Source: an uncultured Prevotellaceae bacterium
Lineage (GTDB): Bacteria; Bacteroidota; Bacteroidia; Bacteroidales; Bacteroidaceae
Length of the DNA stretch: 59,731 nt
Assembly (NCBI GenBank): GCA_902771445.1
Contig: CACXXD010000024.1
Location: forward strand, 1-59,731
Direction of reading: 5' to 3'
Shown: one piece after another, positions 43,472 to 53,310 of the stretch
How positions within the stretch are numbered: position 1 is the first letter of the stretch
How the letters are laid out: each line of letters begins with the position of its first letter
The notes under the pieces: generated by a model
What the model was told of the DNA's origin: nothing
Seen by the model: only the letters and a program-made list of their open reading frames with translations
The model's database searches: none
Program-made: the position numbers and the translations under genes

Positions 43472-45250
43472 ATGATAATGAAACGAAATCTTTTCTTACT
43501 ACTGTTAACCTTTCTCACGACCAGCTCCTTTGCCAAGGACGCACTTCCGCTCGACACCGTTCTTGCCCGTCTGGAAGCTCGCATCAGCGAATGTCTCGAA
43601 GACCCGCAGTACTACAATGAGGCCGACAGCTTGCTGAAAGTGGCCTTCGCACAAAAAGGGGCCAAGGAGTCTGGCTACTATCCTATGTTGCTCTATCGCC
43701 AGTCCAACTATTATATGTTTCAAGGCGACATGCCGAAGACCAAGCCCATCCTGCTGGGCCTGTTGCAGCGATTGCCCGATGCACAGTCGGCAGAATTGAA
43801 CATCAGTGTGCCTCACGACCTCGGCATTATCTATCGACGAGAGGATCTGACTGACTCGGCACTCTTCTACTATGAGCGTGCCATTCAGGCCGCCACCAAG
43901 CAGAACGACAAGGAGTGGGAGATGGCCATCTGTGTGAACGTCGGTGTGCTGCACTACAATCTGGGCCATTATGCCGAGGCCGAGCGTTATCTTGCCAAGG
44001 CCATATCCTTTGTCGACGATGTCGACGACCCCTATACGGAGCTTTGCGCTTTTCAGGTGATGGCATCTGCGAAGATGGCCCTGCACAAGCTCGACGAGGC
44101 TGAGGCCAATATGCGCCGTGCCTTGCAGCTCGCCCGGCAGTCGGAGTCGATTGAGTGGCAGGTGCGCTGTCTCACCTCGCTGATAGGACTCTTCGTGGAG
44201 CGCAACCAGACCGACTCTGCCGCCTACTATGTGGAGCGAGGCAATGCCTTGCTGCCCCAGTTGCCCCCTCAGAATGTCAGCAGAGTGGGCTATATCATTG
44301 CCCGTGCCAACCACTACTATCGCACAGAGAAGTGGCGCGAGGCGCTCGACGACTTCATGGCTACCCAGGGGCCTGCCACCAAGGGCGAGAACGTGCTCTT
44401 CTATATTGCCAATTGCTATGGACATCTGGGACAGTGGCACGAAGCCTTCTGCTACATGGACAGTGCTCGCATGCGCAGCGATACGATCGCCTCGCAGAAG
44501 ATGGTGGCGCAAGTGGCCGACTTCAACGTGAAGTATCGCACGATGGAGAAGGACCTGGAGATAGAACGCCTGCACAGTCAGCGCCTTTGGTTCACGGTGG
44601 TTGCGGTGGTCGTCTTGCTGCTTGTGGTCGGTCTGTGGCTGTGGTTCCGCCTGCGCCGTCAGCGTCGCGAAGCCCAGATGCGCATCAATACGCTCGAGGA
44701 TGAGCGCAAGCGCATAGCCAAAGAGCTGCACGACGGACTGTGCAACGACATGCTGGCCCTGGAGATGCAGATGCAGTGGGCGCAGCCGCCCACGAATCCG
44801 GCACTGCAAGAACGACTGGGCTCGTTGCGCCAGGAGGCGCGTCAGCTGAGTCATCAGCTCATGCCGCCAGAGTTCGACAACATCACCCTGCCGCAGTTGC
44901 TGACGTCCTATGTCAATGCCGTCGGGCGTGCCACAGGTCTGCAGGCCACGCTCAGCGTAGGCGACGAACTGGAGTCGCTCGACGCTGCAACCAGTCATGA
45001 GTTGTATCGCATCGTTCAGGAGCACACTTCCAATATTCTGAAGGGCCACACGGCCAGTCGACTGGCCGTCACGCTCCAGCCCACCACCGCCGGACATTAC
45101 CAGCTCGTTATGACTGACGATGGTCAGTATGCCAGCGACCGTGCGCAGGGCATGGGGCATCGCACCCTGCGCGACCGCATCACTGCCATTGGCGGGCGCA
45201 GTCGCATCTATCAGACCGACGGACAGAATGTCTTTGAGATTGACTTCTGA
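43472..45250 (+). CDS. TPR-containing sensor histidine kinase (HisKA_3 type)
   Basis: About 592 residues. Signal peptide (MIMKRNLFLLLLTFLTTSSFA), periplasmic TPR-like helices (about 60-350), one membrane segment (about 372-394), a short coiled coil, then the HisKA_3 dimerisation box with phospho-acceptor His in RIAKELHDGLCND (near 419) and an HATPase domain with N-box-like ELYRIVQEHTSNILK and G-box GMGHRTLRDRI. ATG at 43472 or 43478 both work; an upstream in-frame start at 43451 lies in the repeat. It begins 24 nt after rsmA and the NarL-type regulator follows 470 nt later, so the two are the likely cognate pair. Confidence 0.9.
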   Translation: MIMKRNLFLLLLTFLTTSSFAKDALPLDTVLARLEARISECLEDPQYYNEADSLLKVAFAQKGAKESGYYPMLLYRQSNYYMFQGDMPKTKPILLGLLQRLPDAQSAELNISVPHDLGIIYRREDLTDSALFYYERAIQAATKQNDKEWEMAICVNVGVLHYNLGHYAEAERYLAKAISFVDDVDDPYTELCAFQVMASAKMALHKLDEAEANMRRALQLARQSESIEWQVRCLTSLIGLFVERNQTDSAAYYVERGNALLPQLPPQNVSRVGYIIARANHYYRTEKWREALDDFMATQGPATKGENVLFYIANCYGHLGQWHEAFCYMDSARMRSDTIASQKMVAQVADFNVKYRTMEKDLEIERLHSQRLWFTVVAVVVLLLVVGLWLWFRLRRQRREAQMRINTLEDERKRIAKELHDGLCNDMLALEMQMQWAQPPTNPALQERLGSLRQEARQLSHQLMPPEFDNITLPQLLTSYVNAVGRATGLQATLSVGDELESLDAATSHELYRIVQEHTSNILKGHTASRLAVTLQPTTAGHYQLVMTDDGQYASDRAQGMGHRTLRDRITAIGGRSRIYQTDGQNVFEIDF

Positions 45251-45400
45251 CAGCGGTTCGACCTGTACGGTTGAATAGTTTAGAACAAATCACTTGTTTA
45301 GGCCTCCCCTATCCCCTCCTGAGTCAGGAGGGGTTAGGTGTGGTCTGAACCAATGATTTCATCCCAATTGATTTCAACCGTACAGCACGAAAATTTTTCT
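45251..45400. repeat. Nested dyad between the kinase and regulator genes
   Basis: A 13-bp inverted repeat CTGTACGGTTGAA (45263-45275) and its complement (45373-45385) encloses a second perfect 10-bp dyad CCCCTCCTGA (45313-45322) with TCAGGAGGGG (45324-45333). It may end the kinase transcript. The rest of the gap to 45683 is AT-rich and has no supported gene. Confidence 0.6.
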
Positions 45401-45683
45401 CCCGAAAAATTTTGTCGGAAAGAAATTACTAAAAATAATAAGAAATTTATTCCAGAAAAAAGTATTCTTGACAGCTGACGAAGTGTGATTTCTGAATAAT
45501 TTCTGGAGCAATTTCTTCTAATTTCTTTCCGACCTCTGAATTTGCCAAAATTCAGAGTAAGTAGCCCTTTAAGTTGAACTTTTAGCATTTTCTTGACAGT
45601 ATTTTGTCACCTGAATAGGTGAAATTTGAGTTCCGAGATGCGATAAAGCAGTTCGACATGCGTTTCATGTCGAATTTTTTCTG

Positions 45684-45691
45684 TAATTTTG
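45684..45691 (+). promoter_or_regulatory. Promoter -7 box for the response regulator
   Basis: TAATTTTG 30 nt before the ATG at 45721. It excludes the longer reading frame that starts upstream at 45619. Confidence 0.55.
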
Positions 45692-45720
45692 GGTCGTCAA
45701 ATAATAATAGTACTCCTGAT

Positions 45721-46383
45721 ATGGCACATAACTTTGAAAATGAATATCGGATATTGGCCCTCGATGATCACCCCGTTGTGCTCGAGGGTGTGCAATATCT
45801 ATTGCAGAAGCAGTCAGGGGTTGTATGTACGGGCATCACCACGATAGAGGAACTGCTTGAGCGCTTGCAGAAGGGTGAGCGGTTCCATCTTTTTATTCTT
45901 GACCTTGAATTGCCCGATTCAGATGGCTTCGGGGCATTTAGCATCATCAGGGAACAGTGTCCCGAAGCCTCCATTCTCATCTACACCATGCACGAAGAGC
46001 CTTGGCTGCTGGCCCGACTGTCCCACTTCGACATACAGGGAGTGGTGTCGAAGAACGATGACGTGGTCAAGCTGATTGAGGCCGTTCGGGCCATTCGTCG
46101 GGGCAGGACCTACTACAACGAGGCCTATAGCGAGCAGTTGCGCATATTGCAAAGTGGCGTGACTTCGTATCCGGAGACGATGGGCGATGCCTTCAAACTC
46201 TCTCAGCGTGAGTACACAGTGCTGGAGTTGATCTCCAAAGGACTGACCACACCCGAGATAGCACATAGACTCTTCATCTCTACCAACACCGTTGGCACCT
46301 ATCGGCGACGTCTTATGATCAAGTTCAACGTGCACAACGTGGCTCAGCTCATCAACAAAGGTAAGAAATTCTTAGGGGGGTGA
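45721..46383 (+). CDS. NarL/FixJ-family response regulator
   Basis: About 220 residues. Receiver domain with acidic DDH near the N-terminus (ILALDDHPVV), phospho-acceptor Asp at about 61 (FILDLELPDSDG), the conserved Thr/Ser-like region (LIYTMHEE) and Lys (VVSKNDD). The C-terminal LuxR-type HTH is at about 155-215 (LSQREYTVLELISKGLTTPEIAHRLFISTNTVGTYRRRL). The ATG at 45721 is chosen because a promoter box lies inside the longer alternative. Probable partner of the upstream TPR histidine kinase. The regulon is unknown. Confidence 0.92.
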   Translation: MAHNFENEYRILALDDHPVVLEGVQYLLQKQSGVVCTGITTIEELLERLQKGERFHLFILDLELPDSDGFGAFSIIREQCPEASILIYTMHEEPWLLARLSHFDIQGVVSKNDDVVKLIEAVRAIRRGRTYYNEAYSEQLRILQSGVTSYPETMGDAFKLSQREYTVLELISKGLTTPEIAHRLFISTNTVGTYRRRLMIKFNVHNVAQLINKGKKFLGG

Positions 46384-46425
46384 CTTCATTCCCTTTTTTT
46401 CTTCTCCTGTAGTTCTATATAAATA

Positions 46426-46460
46426 TGTGTGCGAGCACAAAACGGTTGTGCTCGCACACA
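46426..46460 (+). terminator. Terminator after the response regulator
   Basis: A perfect 15-bp stem (46426-46440 with 46446-46460, TGTGTGCGAGCACAA) around loop AACGG. The T tract is weak. Confidence 0.7.
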
Positions 46461-46540
46461 ATTGTATTGATTTGCGTCAATAATCAGCCGAAGTTTTGCG
46501 AAAAAAAACGAAAAGTGATACGTGGTTTCGAAAATCGTCG

Positions 46541-46980
46541 TACCTTTGCATCGTCAAAAGGAAACAAAGACAAGTGATCTTCAATAGAGTAGAAAGTTAA
46601 AGGTAAAAGATTGAAAGGTATTAGATCATAAGGCAATAATGATTGCATAGAGAAAGTTTTAGAAAGTTAGTAAAAAAGTCAGTAGGTTGTTAGTTTAAGA
46701 AAAGATTGTTAGTAAAATTCAGGACAATAGGTTATTAGTAATAAGGTAAGATTGTTAGTAAATCAGGACAACAGGTGTTAGTTGAAAGGTAAAAGAAAAG
46801 ATTGAAAGAAGGATAACAAGAAAGATGAAAGCAGGGGCGTCGTGACGACGCGTACTGCACGCAAGAGGGGAGATTCGATTCCACCTCTGTTTTAAAAAAG
46901 GAATATTTGGTTTTTAGTTATTAATATCGTTTTCACGATGCAGCTTGGAGCAATTCAGGACTGCATCTTTCTTTTTTATA
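46541..46980 (+). ncRNA. Candidate structured noncoding RNA with its own promoter and terminator
   Basis: TACCTTTG at 46541-46548 is a good -7 box with no coding frame after it. A 270-nt purine-rich stretch follows, containing two near-identical units starting AGATTGTTAGTAAA (46703 and 46749). Then come stem-loops at 46837-46851 (GCGTCG/CGACGC), 46850-46862 (GCGT/ACGC, overlapping the first) and 46864-46888 (AGAGGGG/CCACCTCT). A final stem GATGCAG/CTGCATC (46937-46943, 46961-46967) is followed by TTTCTTTTTT. It does not resemble tmRNA, RNase P, SRP or 6S RNA that I can recognise. A long leader for frr is less likely because frr has its own promoter. Confidence 0.5.
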
Positions 46981-47054
46981 GTGACACTTGGTGGCGAGTT
47001 CTGTTGGTCAATGCGGTTCTGAGTGGCGAAAAATCGCAAAAAATACTTAAATAC

Positions 47055-47085
47055 TTGTTTGTTTCGTAGAAAAGCGTTACATTTG
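47055..47085 (+). promoter_or_regulatory. Promoter of frr-rsgA
   Basis: TTG at 47055-47057 and TACATTTG at 47078-47085, 26 nt before the frr ATG. Confidence 0.55.
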
Positions 47086-47111
47086 TAATCAGAATTCTAA
47101 TATCCTAAAAT

Positions 47112-47672
47112 ATGATTGATGTTAAAGAGACTCTGCAGAAAGCAGAAGAGAGAATGGAAATGGCCGCTATGTTCTTGGAGGAAGAACTGAGCCGTGTGCG
47201 TGCCGGTCGTGCCAATGTGGCAATTCTCGACGGTGTAAGAGTGATGTCGTATGGCAGTCGCGTGCCGCTGAACCAAGTGGCCAATGTGAGTTGTCCCGAT
47301 GCGCGTACCATTGCTATCAAGCCTTGGGACCGCAAGCAGATCAAGGACATTGAGAAGGCTATCATGGACAGCGACGTAGGCATTACACCTGAGAACAATG
47401 GTGAAGTGATTCGTCTGGCCATACCGCAGCCTACGGAGGAGCGCCGTCGTGACTTGGTGAAGCAGTGCAACAAAATAGCTGAGAAGGCCAAGGTGGAAGT
47501 GCGCAACGTGCGTGCCGACATCAAGGAGAAACTGAAGAAAGCCATCAAGGACGGTCTGTCGGAAGACAACGAGAAGGATGCCGAGGCTGAGCTGCAGAAG
47601 GCGCACGACAAGTATATCAAGAAGCTTGACGCGCTGATGGAGGCCAAGAACAAGGAAATCATGACCGTGTAA
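47112..47672 (+). CDS. frr: Ribosome recycling factor
   Basis: A 186-residue RRF, which with EF-G splits post-termination ribosomes. The family's N-terminal helix, RVRAGRANVAILDGVRV, the YGSRVPLNQVANVSCPDARTI segment of domain II and the EERRRDLVKQ helix are all present, and length is standard. rsgA follows after 70 nt on the same strand, a translation-linked pair. Confidence 0.97.
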   Translation: MIDVKETLQKAEERMEMAAMFLEEELSRVRAGRANVAILDGVRVMSYGSRVPLNQVANVSCPDARTIAIKPWDRKQIKDIEKAIMDSDVGITPENNGEVIRLAIPQPTEERRRDLVKQCNKIAEKAKVEVRNVRADIKEKLKKAIKDGLSEDNEKDAEAELQKAHDKYIKKLDALMEAKNKEIMTV

Positions 47673-47742
47673 GGCCGGAAGATTGGAAGTTTTTTCTCGC
47701 ATCTTGTGGCTCAGGTAGATTCCGTTTGTTTTTAACGATGAT

Positions 47743-48699
47743 ATGAAGGGACTTGTTGTAAAGAATACAGGCAGTTGGTACACCGTGCAGACTGACGATG
47801 GACGGCTGATAGAAAGCAAGATAAAGGGAAATTTTAGGTTGAAAGGCATCCGCAGCACCAATCCTGTGGCGGTGGGTGACCGTGTGGAATTGGTTGTCAA
47901 TCAGGAAGGAACGGCATTCATCACGTCGATTGAGGATCGTCGGAACTATATCATAAGGAAGTCGCAGAACTTGTCGAAGCAGAGCCATATCCTGGCTGCC
48001 AATGTCGATCAGGCTTTCCTTGTTGTGACGGTGAATCGTCCGCAGACTTCTACCACGTTTATTGACCGTTTCCTGGCTTCGGCTGAGGCCTATCGCGTAC
48101 CCGTTTATCTGTTGTTCAACAAGACCGATCTGCTCGACGATGATGAACTTCGCTATCAGGAGGCAATGGTCAATCTCTATGAGACCGTGGGCTACGAATG
48201 CTTGCAAGTGTCGGCTGTCACTGGACTGGGCCTCGACCAGTTGCGACCGCTCCTGCAAGGTAAGGTCACGCTGCTGAGCGGCAACAGCGGAGTGGGCAAG
48301 TCGACCCTCATCAACCGTCTGGTGCCCGATGCTAATCAGCGTACTGCCGAAATCAGCGATGCCCATAACACGGGCATGCATACCACCACGTTCAGCGAGA
48401 TGATTTCCCTCGATTCGCATCTCTCACCGCTCAGTTCCTCGCCTTCCTATCTCATCGACACGCCGGGTATCAAAGGCTTTGGCACGTTCGATATGGAGCC
48501 GGAGGAACTGACCAGTTATTTCAAGGAGATCTTCCATTTCTCCAAAGAGTGTCGTTTCTCCAACTGCACCCATACCCATGAGCCGGGTTGTGCTGTGCTG
48601 AAGGCACTCGACGAGCACTACATTGCCGCCAGTCGCTATCAGTCCTATCTCTCCATGCTCGACGATAAGGAAGACGGCAAGTATCGTGAGGCTTACTGA
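47743..48699 (+). CDS. rsgA: Ribosome small-subunit GTPase A
   Basis: A 318-residue circularly permuted GTPase acting late in 30S assembly. N-terminal OB fold (about 1-70), G4 NKTD, then P-loop GNSGVGKST and G3 DTPG (permuted order), and a C-terminal zinc knuckle C-x-F-x-N-C-x-H...C ([14 protein letters not shown]). All signature residues are present. Confidence 0.96.
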   Translation: MKGLVVKNTGSWYTVQTDDGRLIESKIKGNFRLKGIRSTNPVAVGDRVELVVNQEGTAFITSIEDRRNYIIRKSQNLSKQSHILAANVDQAFLVVTVNRPQTSTTFIDRFLASAEAYRVPVYLLFNKTDLLDDDELRYQEAMVNLYETVGYECLQVSAVTGLGLDQLRPLLQGKVTLLSGNSGVGKSTLINRLVPDANQRTAEISDAHNTGMHTTTFSEMISLDSHLSPLSSSPSYLIDTPGIKGFGTFDMEPEELTSYFKEIFHFSKECRFSNCTHTHEPGCAVLKALDEHYIAASRYQSYLSMLDDKEDGKYREAY

Positions 48700-48734
48700 T
48701 GTAACAATTTTAATTTTTAACAATCTATACAAAC

Positions 48735-50747
48735 ATGAACAAACGTATGACAATCGGGGCCTTCCTTCTGGCCGCCTCGTTGGGTGTTTCGGCCCAGAAA
48801 GCAATGACTCCGCCAGCGGGTGGAAAGGCTATCAGTGATGAGTTAATAGGTATCTTCTTCGAGGATATCAGTAGTTCTGCCGACGGCGGACTTTATGCTG
48901 AACTGATACAGAACGGCTCGTTCGAGTTCAGTCCGTCAGAGCGTAATGGCTGGGGACCCGGTACTGCCTGGAGCATGATTCGTCCCGGACATTCGCTGGG
49001 CTATATGGAGCCTCGCATGGACAACCCCATTCATCCTAACAACCCGACCTACATGCGCCTTCATATCGAGCGTGTGAAGGAGTATTATGATTACAAGGGC
49101 TGGAAAGGATTCGGTATTCAGAACAATGGCTTCGATGGCCTGTCGCTGAAGGCCGGCGCAAAATATAACTTCTCTGCGTTCCTTCGCAATGTAGAGGGGA
49201 GCAACAAGACTGTGCGCATTGTGCTCATTGAGCCACAGGGACACAACAAAGACCCGAAGTTGCTGGCCGAGGCAACGATTGAGGGCGTGGCCGACAAGTC
49301 GTGGAAGAAATACGAGTGTGTGCTTACTCCGAATGCCGACTGTCAGAAGGCTGCGTTGCAGTTGCTCGTGCTCAATCAGGGTGTTGTCGATGCCGATATG
49401 ATTTCGCTCATGCCAGAGGATACCTACAAAGGACACGGCCTGCGCAAAGATTTGGCCGAGGCACTCGAAGGACTTCATCCGAAGTTCATGCGCTTCCCCG
49501 GCGGTTGCGTTGTTCATGGCGGCGGCGATGGCTTCTGGAACACCTATCGCTGGAAGACAACCGTAGGCCCGAAGGAGCAGCGCCGACAGCTGAAGAACAC
49601 TTGGGGCTATCATCAGTCAATGGGACTGGGCTACTTCGAGTATTTCCAGTTCTGCGAAGACCTGGGCATGCAGCCGTTGCCCATCTTGCCTTGTGGCGTG
49701 AGCTGTCAGGGTGCCAATGGCGGCTGGGGCATGAAGAACCAGGCACAGGACTGTGTTCCCATGAGCGAGATGGACGAGTGGGTGAACGAAGCACTCGACC
49801 TGATCGAGTGGGCCAATGGGGACGTGAACACCAAGTGGGGTGCTGTGCGTGCTGCTGCCGGACATCCCCAACCCTTCAACCTGAAGTATCTGGGCATCGG
49901 CAACGAGGAGCGCATTTCGCCCGAGTTCATTGAGCGCTTCAAGTATATGTATAAGAAGGTGACCGAGGCTCATCCCGAAATCGTTATCGTGGGTACGGCA
50001 GGCCCCGGCTCTCACCCTGGCAATCCCGACTTTGATAACGGTTGGAAACTGGCCGAAGAGATTGGACTGCCCATTCTCGACGAGCACTACTATGAGAAGA
50101 ACGACTACTTCCTGAACAGCCGTCAGTACGACAAGTATCCTCGTGACCGCAAGACCAAGGTCTATCTGGGTGAGTATGCTGCCAAGGACAAGAAACTCAT
50201 CGATGCACTGGCCGAGGCACTCTACCTGTTGCATGTTGAGCGCAACGGCGATGTGGTCAGCATGACCAGCTATGCGCCCCTCTTTGCCCGCAAGAATGCA
50301 ACCAACTGGAACCCCGACTTGATTTATTTCGACAATGAGCGTCCGTTCCTTACTTGCAGCTACTATGTGCAGCAGATGTTCGGTCTGTCGTCGGGCAACT
50401 ACTACTACGGCAACTGCGTGAGCTTCAAGGGCGATGCCGCTGGCACCGTTCAGCCTGTAGAGAAGAGCCTTTACGGTCAGTCGGTTGTTCTGAACACCAA
50501 GACGCGCAAGCTGTTTGTGAAGCTCTGCAATGCCGGAGCTGAGGCCAAGACCGCCAGTCTCGACCTTTCGCGCTTCAAGGGCCTGAAGCCTATGGCCACG
50601 AAGACCGTGCTCAGCGGACAGCCCGATGCAGAGAACAACTTCGACCAGCAGCCCATTCAGCCGCAGAAGGATACAGTGAAGATGAAGAAGAAAGCCGAAG
50701 TCGAGGTGGCTCCCTATTCATTTGTCATGCTCGAGTTCTCGCTCTAA
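48735..50747 (+). CDS. Alpha-L-arabinofuranosidase, GH51
   Basis: A 670-residue secreted glycoside hydrolase with a signal peptide (ending GVSAQ). An N-terminal carbohydrate-binding-like region (about 30-200) precedes the TIM barrel; the acid/base Glu is in GIGNEER (about 390), and the nucleophile is probably the Glu in YLGEYAA (about 480), as in the plant-like subgroup. The C-terminal beta domain ends with SFVMLEFSL. It should release arabinofuranose from arabinan or arabinoxylan side chains. No T9SS tail is obvious. A strong terminator follows. Confidence 0.92.
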   Translation: MNKRMTIGAFLLAASLGVSAQKAMTPPAGGKAISDELIGIFFEDISSSADGGLYAELIQNGSFEFSPSERNGWGPGTAWSMIRPGHSLGYMEPRMDNPIHPNNPTYMRLHIERVKEYYDYKGWKGFGIQNNGFDGLSLKAGAKYNFSAFLRNVEGSNKTVRIVLIEPQGHNKDPKLLAEATIEGVADKSWKKYECVLTPNADCQKAALQLLVLNQGVVDADMISLMPEDTYKGHGLRKDLAEALEGLHPKFMRFPGGCVVHGGGDGFWNTYRWKTTVGPKEQRRQLKNTWGYHQSMGLGYFEYFQFCEDLGMQPLPILPCGVSCQGANGGWGMKNQAQDCVPMSEMDEWVNEALDLIEWANGDVNTKWGAVRAAAGHPQPFNLKYLGIGNEERISPEFIERFKYMYKKVTEAHPEIVIVGTAGPGSHPGNPDFDNGWKLAEEIGLPILDEHYYEKNDYFLNSRQYDKYPRDRKTKVYLGEYAAKDKKLIDALAEALYLLHVERNGDVVSMTSYAPLFARKNATNWNPDLIYFDNERPFLTCSYYVQQMFGLSSGNYYYGNCVSFKGDAAGTVQPVEKSLYGQSVVLNTKTRKLFVKLCNAGAEAKTASLDLSRFKGLKPMATKTVLSGQPDAENNFDQQPIQPQKDTVKMKKKAEVEVAPYSFVMLEFSL

Positions 50748-50760
50748 TCTGATTTAACCG

Positions 50761-50804
50761 ATCCAGACTATCCGTTACTTCTCGGATAGTCTGGATTTTT
50801 TTTA
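50761..50804 (+). terminator. Rho-independent terminator after GH51
   Basis: A perfect 14-bp stem ATCCAGACTATCCG (50761-50774) with its complement (50783-50796), an 8-nt loop, then eight T. Confidence 0.9.
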
Positions 50805-50856
50805 TTTCCCGGACAATCATTTCAGTCCGATTCTCCAGTTGTAGAATACCCAGAAA

Positions 50857-53307
50857 ATGAAACTTATAAACATGAGAAAAACAACTTTATGCAGCTTGCT
50901 GATGCTGCCTTTGGCACTGTCGGCACAGCAGGAGACGGCAGTGACGGAGTTCAACCTTAGTGGTCCGTTTGCCGTCAGCACTCCATTTGCCACCGATACC
51001 GTCGACATGCACGGCAAGAAGTTCGACGATGCTTCACTTCTTGGTGCGCTCAACCACAAGGCTGTCGGAGCAACGAAGGTCTACAAGGATGCACTTTTGC
51101 CCTCGCTCGACAACCAGAAAAGCGTTGGTCTGCTCACTTTCTACGTCAACAACAGCAGCTATCTGAAGGCCAAACTGACGGTGAAAGGACCGAAGAACTA
51201 TAAGGTATATGTCGACGGAACCGAAGCCGCTGCCGACTTGCAGCTGGCTCCCGAGCACCACACCGTGGCCATCAAGTATATGGCAGAGCCAAAAGACACC
51301 GATTCCATTCGCGTCACAATCGATGCTCCTGAGCGTGTGGCCTATACGCTCGACCCGAAGCATCCCTATATGGTACACGATCTGACCGATGGCTGTCGTG
51401 TGCGTGGCATCTCGCTCTCTCCCGACGGTGCCTTTGTGGTGCTCTCTTATCAGACCACTGAGCGAGGCGGTGAGAGCAAGTGGACGTATGAGTTGCGCGA
51501 GGTGAAGTCGCAGCGCCTGGTGCGCCGTCTCTCCCAGAACGTCAGATGGATGCCTCGTGCGTGCGCATATATAGAAGAGGAGAGGGAAGGGGGCCGTCGC
51601 ATGCTCTATACCGTCGATGCGCGTAGTGGCGAGCGCACGGTGCTGGCTGCCAGTCTGCCAGAGGGCAGCTACACCGTCAGTCCCACCGAAGACTACCTCG
51701 TGCTCACCGTCACCGACGAAGGGCCTCGCGAAGATGCCGATGTGTTTCAGGTGCTGGAGATGGACGACCGTCAGCCTGGCTGGCGCACGCGTTCGCATCT
51801 TGAGCGTTTCGACCTCTCCACGGGTCTCTGTCAGCGCATGACCTTTGGCAACAAGGGTGAGTATCTGGCCGACATCTCGTCGGACGGAACGAAGCTGCTG
51901 CTCATGTCGTCGCGCAGTCGACTTTCCAAGCGTCCCACCACCGTCACCGACTATCTGCTGATGGATGCCCGGACGCTCAAGGTCGACACGCTGCTGGCTG
52001 GAGCCGAGTTTCTGGGCGGAGCCAGTCTGTCGCCCGACGGCAAGCAACTCCTGCTCGTTGGCAATCCCGAGGCATTCAACCGCGTGGGCTGTCAGTTGCC
52101 AGCCAATGTCACTCCGAGCATGACCGAAAACGAGTTGTTCCTCTATGATATTGCCACGAAGCGTGTGACCCCGCTGACCAAGGACTTCGACCCCTCCGTC
52201 AGCAATGTCGACTGGTCGTGGGGTGATGGTCAGATCTATTTCTCTGCCGAAGACCGCGACTACGTCAACCTGTTCGTGCTCAACCCCGCTACGGGCAGCA
52301 TCGGCAAGCTGCCCATTTCGGGCGACTATGCCTATCGTTTCGACAAGGCCAGCCACTCAACCGCCATTGCCTATCTCGCCTACGAGACACTGGCTCCGGC
52401 CTCGGCCTATGTCATGGATGTGAAGAGCAAGAAGCAACAGAACTTCTTTGACGGGAAGACCGCCTTGGGCGAAGCCGAACTGGGTACGTGCCGCGACTGG
52501 AACTTCACCAACTCGAGGGGCGACACCGTCTATGGCCGTCTCTATCTGCCCAAGGACTTCGATGCCACGAAGAAATACCCCATGATTGTCTATTACTATG
52601 GTGGATGCTCGCCTGTCAGCCGCTATTTCGAGTCGCCCTACGCTCCGCAGTACTGGAACTCGCTGGGCTATGTGGCCTACATCTTGCAGCCCAGCGGTGC
52701 CACAGGCTTCGGACAGGAGTGGGCCTCGCGCCACGTGAACACAGCCGGGCGCGGACCTGCCGACGACATCATCGAGGGTACCAAGAAGATTTGTCAGGAG
52801 CATTCTTTCATCGATGCTACGAAGGTGGGGTGCATGGGCGCCTCGTATGGCGGTTTCATGACGCAGTACTTGCAGACGCAGACCGACATCTTTGCTGCTG
52901 CCGTGAGCCATGCCGGCATAGCCAATCACACCAGCTACTGGGGTGAGGGCTACTGGGGCTACAACTACAGTGAGGTGTCGATGGCCAACAGCTATCCGTG
53001 GAGCCATCGCCAGCTGTACGTCGACCAGTCGCCGTTGTTCAATGCCGACAAGATTCACACGCCGTTGCTCCTGTTGCATGGCACCGACGACACCAACGTG
53101 CCTATCATCGAGAGTCTGCAGATGTTCACCGCGCTGAAGCTGTTGGGACGCGAAGTGGCATTGGTCGAGGTGAAAGGACAGAACCACCACATCACCGACT
53201 ATACGAAACGCGAAAAGTGGCTGGCCACCCAGATGGCCTGGTTCCAGAAGTGGCTCAAGGGCGACTCCTCGTGGTGGGACGCACTCTATCCGAAAAGGAA
53301 CCTTTAG
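50857..53307 (+). CDS. S9 family prolyl oligopeptidase-like peptidase (DPP IV type)
   Basis: An 816-residue secreted serine peptidase. Signal peptide ends ALSAQ; start ATG at 50857 or the inner ATG at 50872. An N-terminal extension (about 25-140) precedes a beta-propeller (about 150-560) with repeated SPDG segments. The catalytic domain has the nucleophile in GASYGG (Ser near 663), Asp in HGTDDTNVP (near 745) and His in GQNHHITD (near 777). Such enzymes clip dipeptides from proline-containing peptides in the periplasm; exact specificity is not determinable. Confidence 0.92.
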   Translation: MKLINMRKTTLCSLLMLPLALSAQQETAVTEFNLSGPFAVSTPFATDTVDMHGKKFDDASLLGALNHKAVGATKVYKDALLPSLDNQKSVGLLTFYVNNSSYLKAKLTVKGPKNYKVYVDGTEAAADLQLAPEHHTVAIKYMAEPKDTDSIRVTIDAPERVAYTLDPKHPYMVHDLTDGCRVRGISLSPDGAFVVLSYQTTERGGESKWTYELREVKSQRLVRRLSQNVRWMPRACAYIEEEREGGRRMLYTVDARSGERTVLAASLPEGSYTVSPTEDYLVLTVTDEGPREDADVFQVLEMDDRQPGWRTRSHLERFDLSTGLCQRMTFGNKGEYLADISSDGTKLLLMSSRSRLSKRPTTVTDYLLMDARTLKVDTLLAGAEFLGGASLSPDGKQLLLVGNPEAFNRVGCQLPANVTPSMTENELFLYDIATKRVTPLTKDFDPSVSNVDWSWGDGQIYFSAEDRDYVNLFVLNPATGSIGKLPISGDYAYRFDKASHSTAIAYLAYETLAPASAYVMDVKSKKQQNFFDGKTALGEAELGTCRDWNFTNSRGDTVYGRLYLPKDFDATKKYPMIVYYYGGCSPVSRYFESPYAPQYWNSLGYVAYILQPSGATGFGQEWASRHVNTAGRGPADDIIEGTKKICQEHSFIDATKVGCMGASYGGFMTQYLQTQTDIFAAAVSHAGIANHTSYWGEGYWGYNYSEVSMANSYPWSHRQLYVDQSPLFNADKIHTPLLLLHGTDDTNVPIIESLQMFTALKLLGREVALVEVKGQNHHITDYTKREKWLATQMAWFQKWLKGDSSWWDALYPKRNL

Positions 53308-53310
53308 GAA

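Noticed and set aside
45619..45720. Longer N-terminus for the response regulator
   Set aside because: A TAATTTTG promoter box lies at 45684-45691 inside that extension, and the receiver domain starts right after the ATG at 45721.
46837..46888. Possible tRNA or tmRNA end (ATTCGATTC looks like a T loop)
   Set aside because: No acceptor stem, anticodon arm or CCA can be folded around it; the stem next to it pairs as a simple hairpin.
46541..46980. 6S RNA, RNase P or SRP RNA
   Set aside because: None of the conserved cores of those RNAs could be found; kept only as an unclassified candidate.
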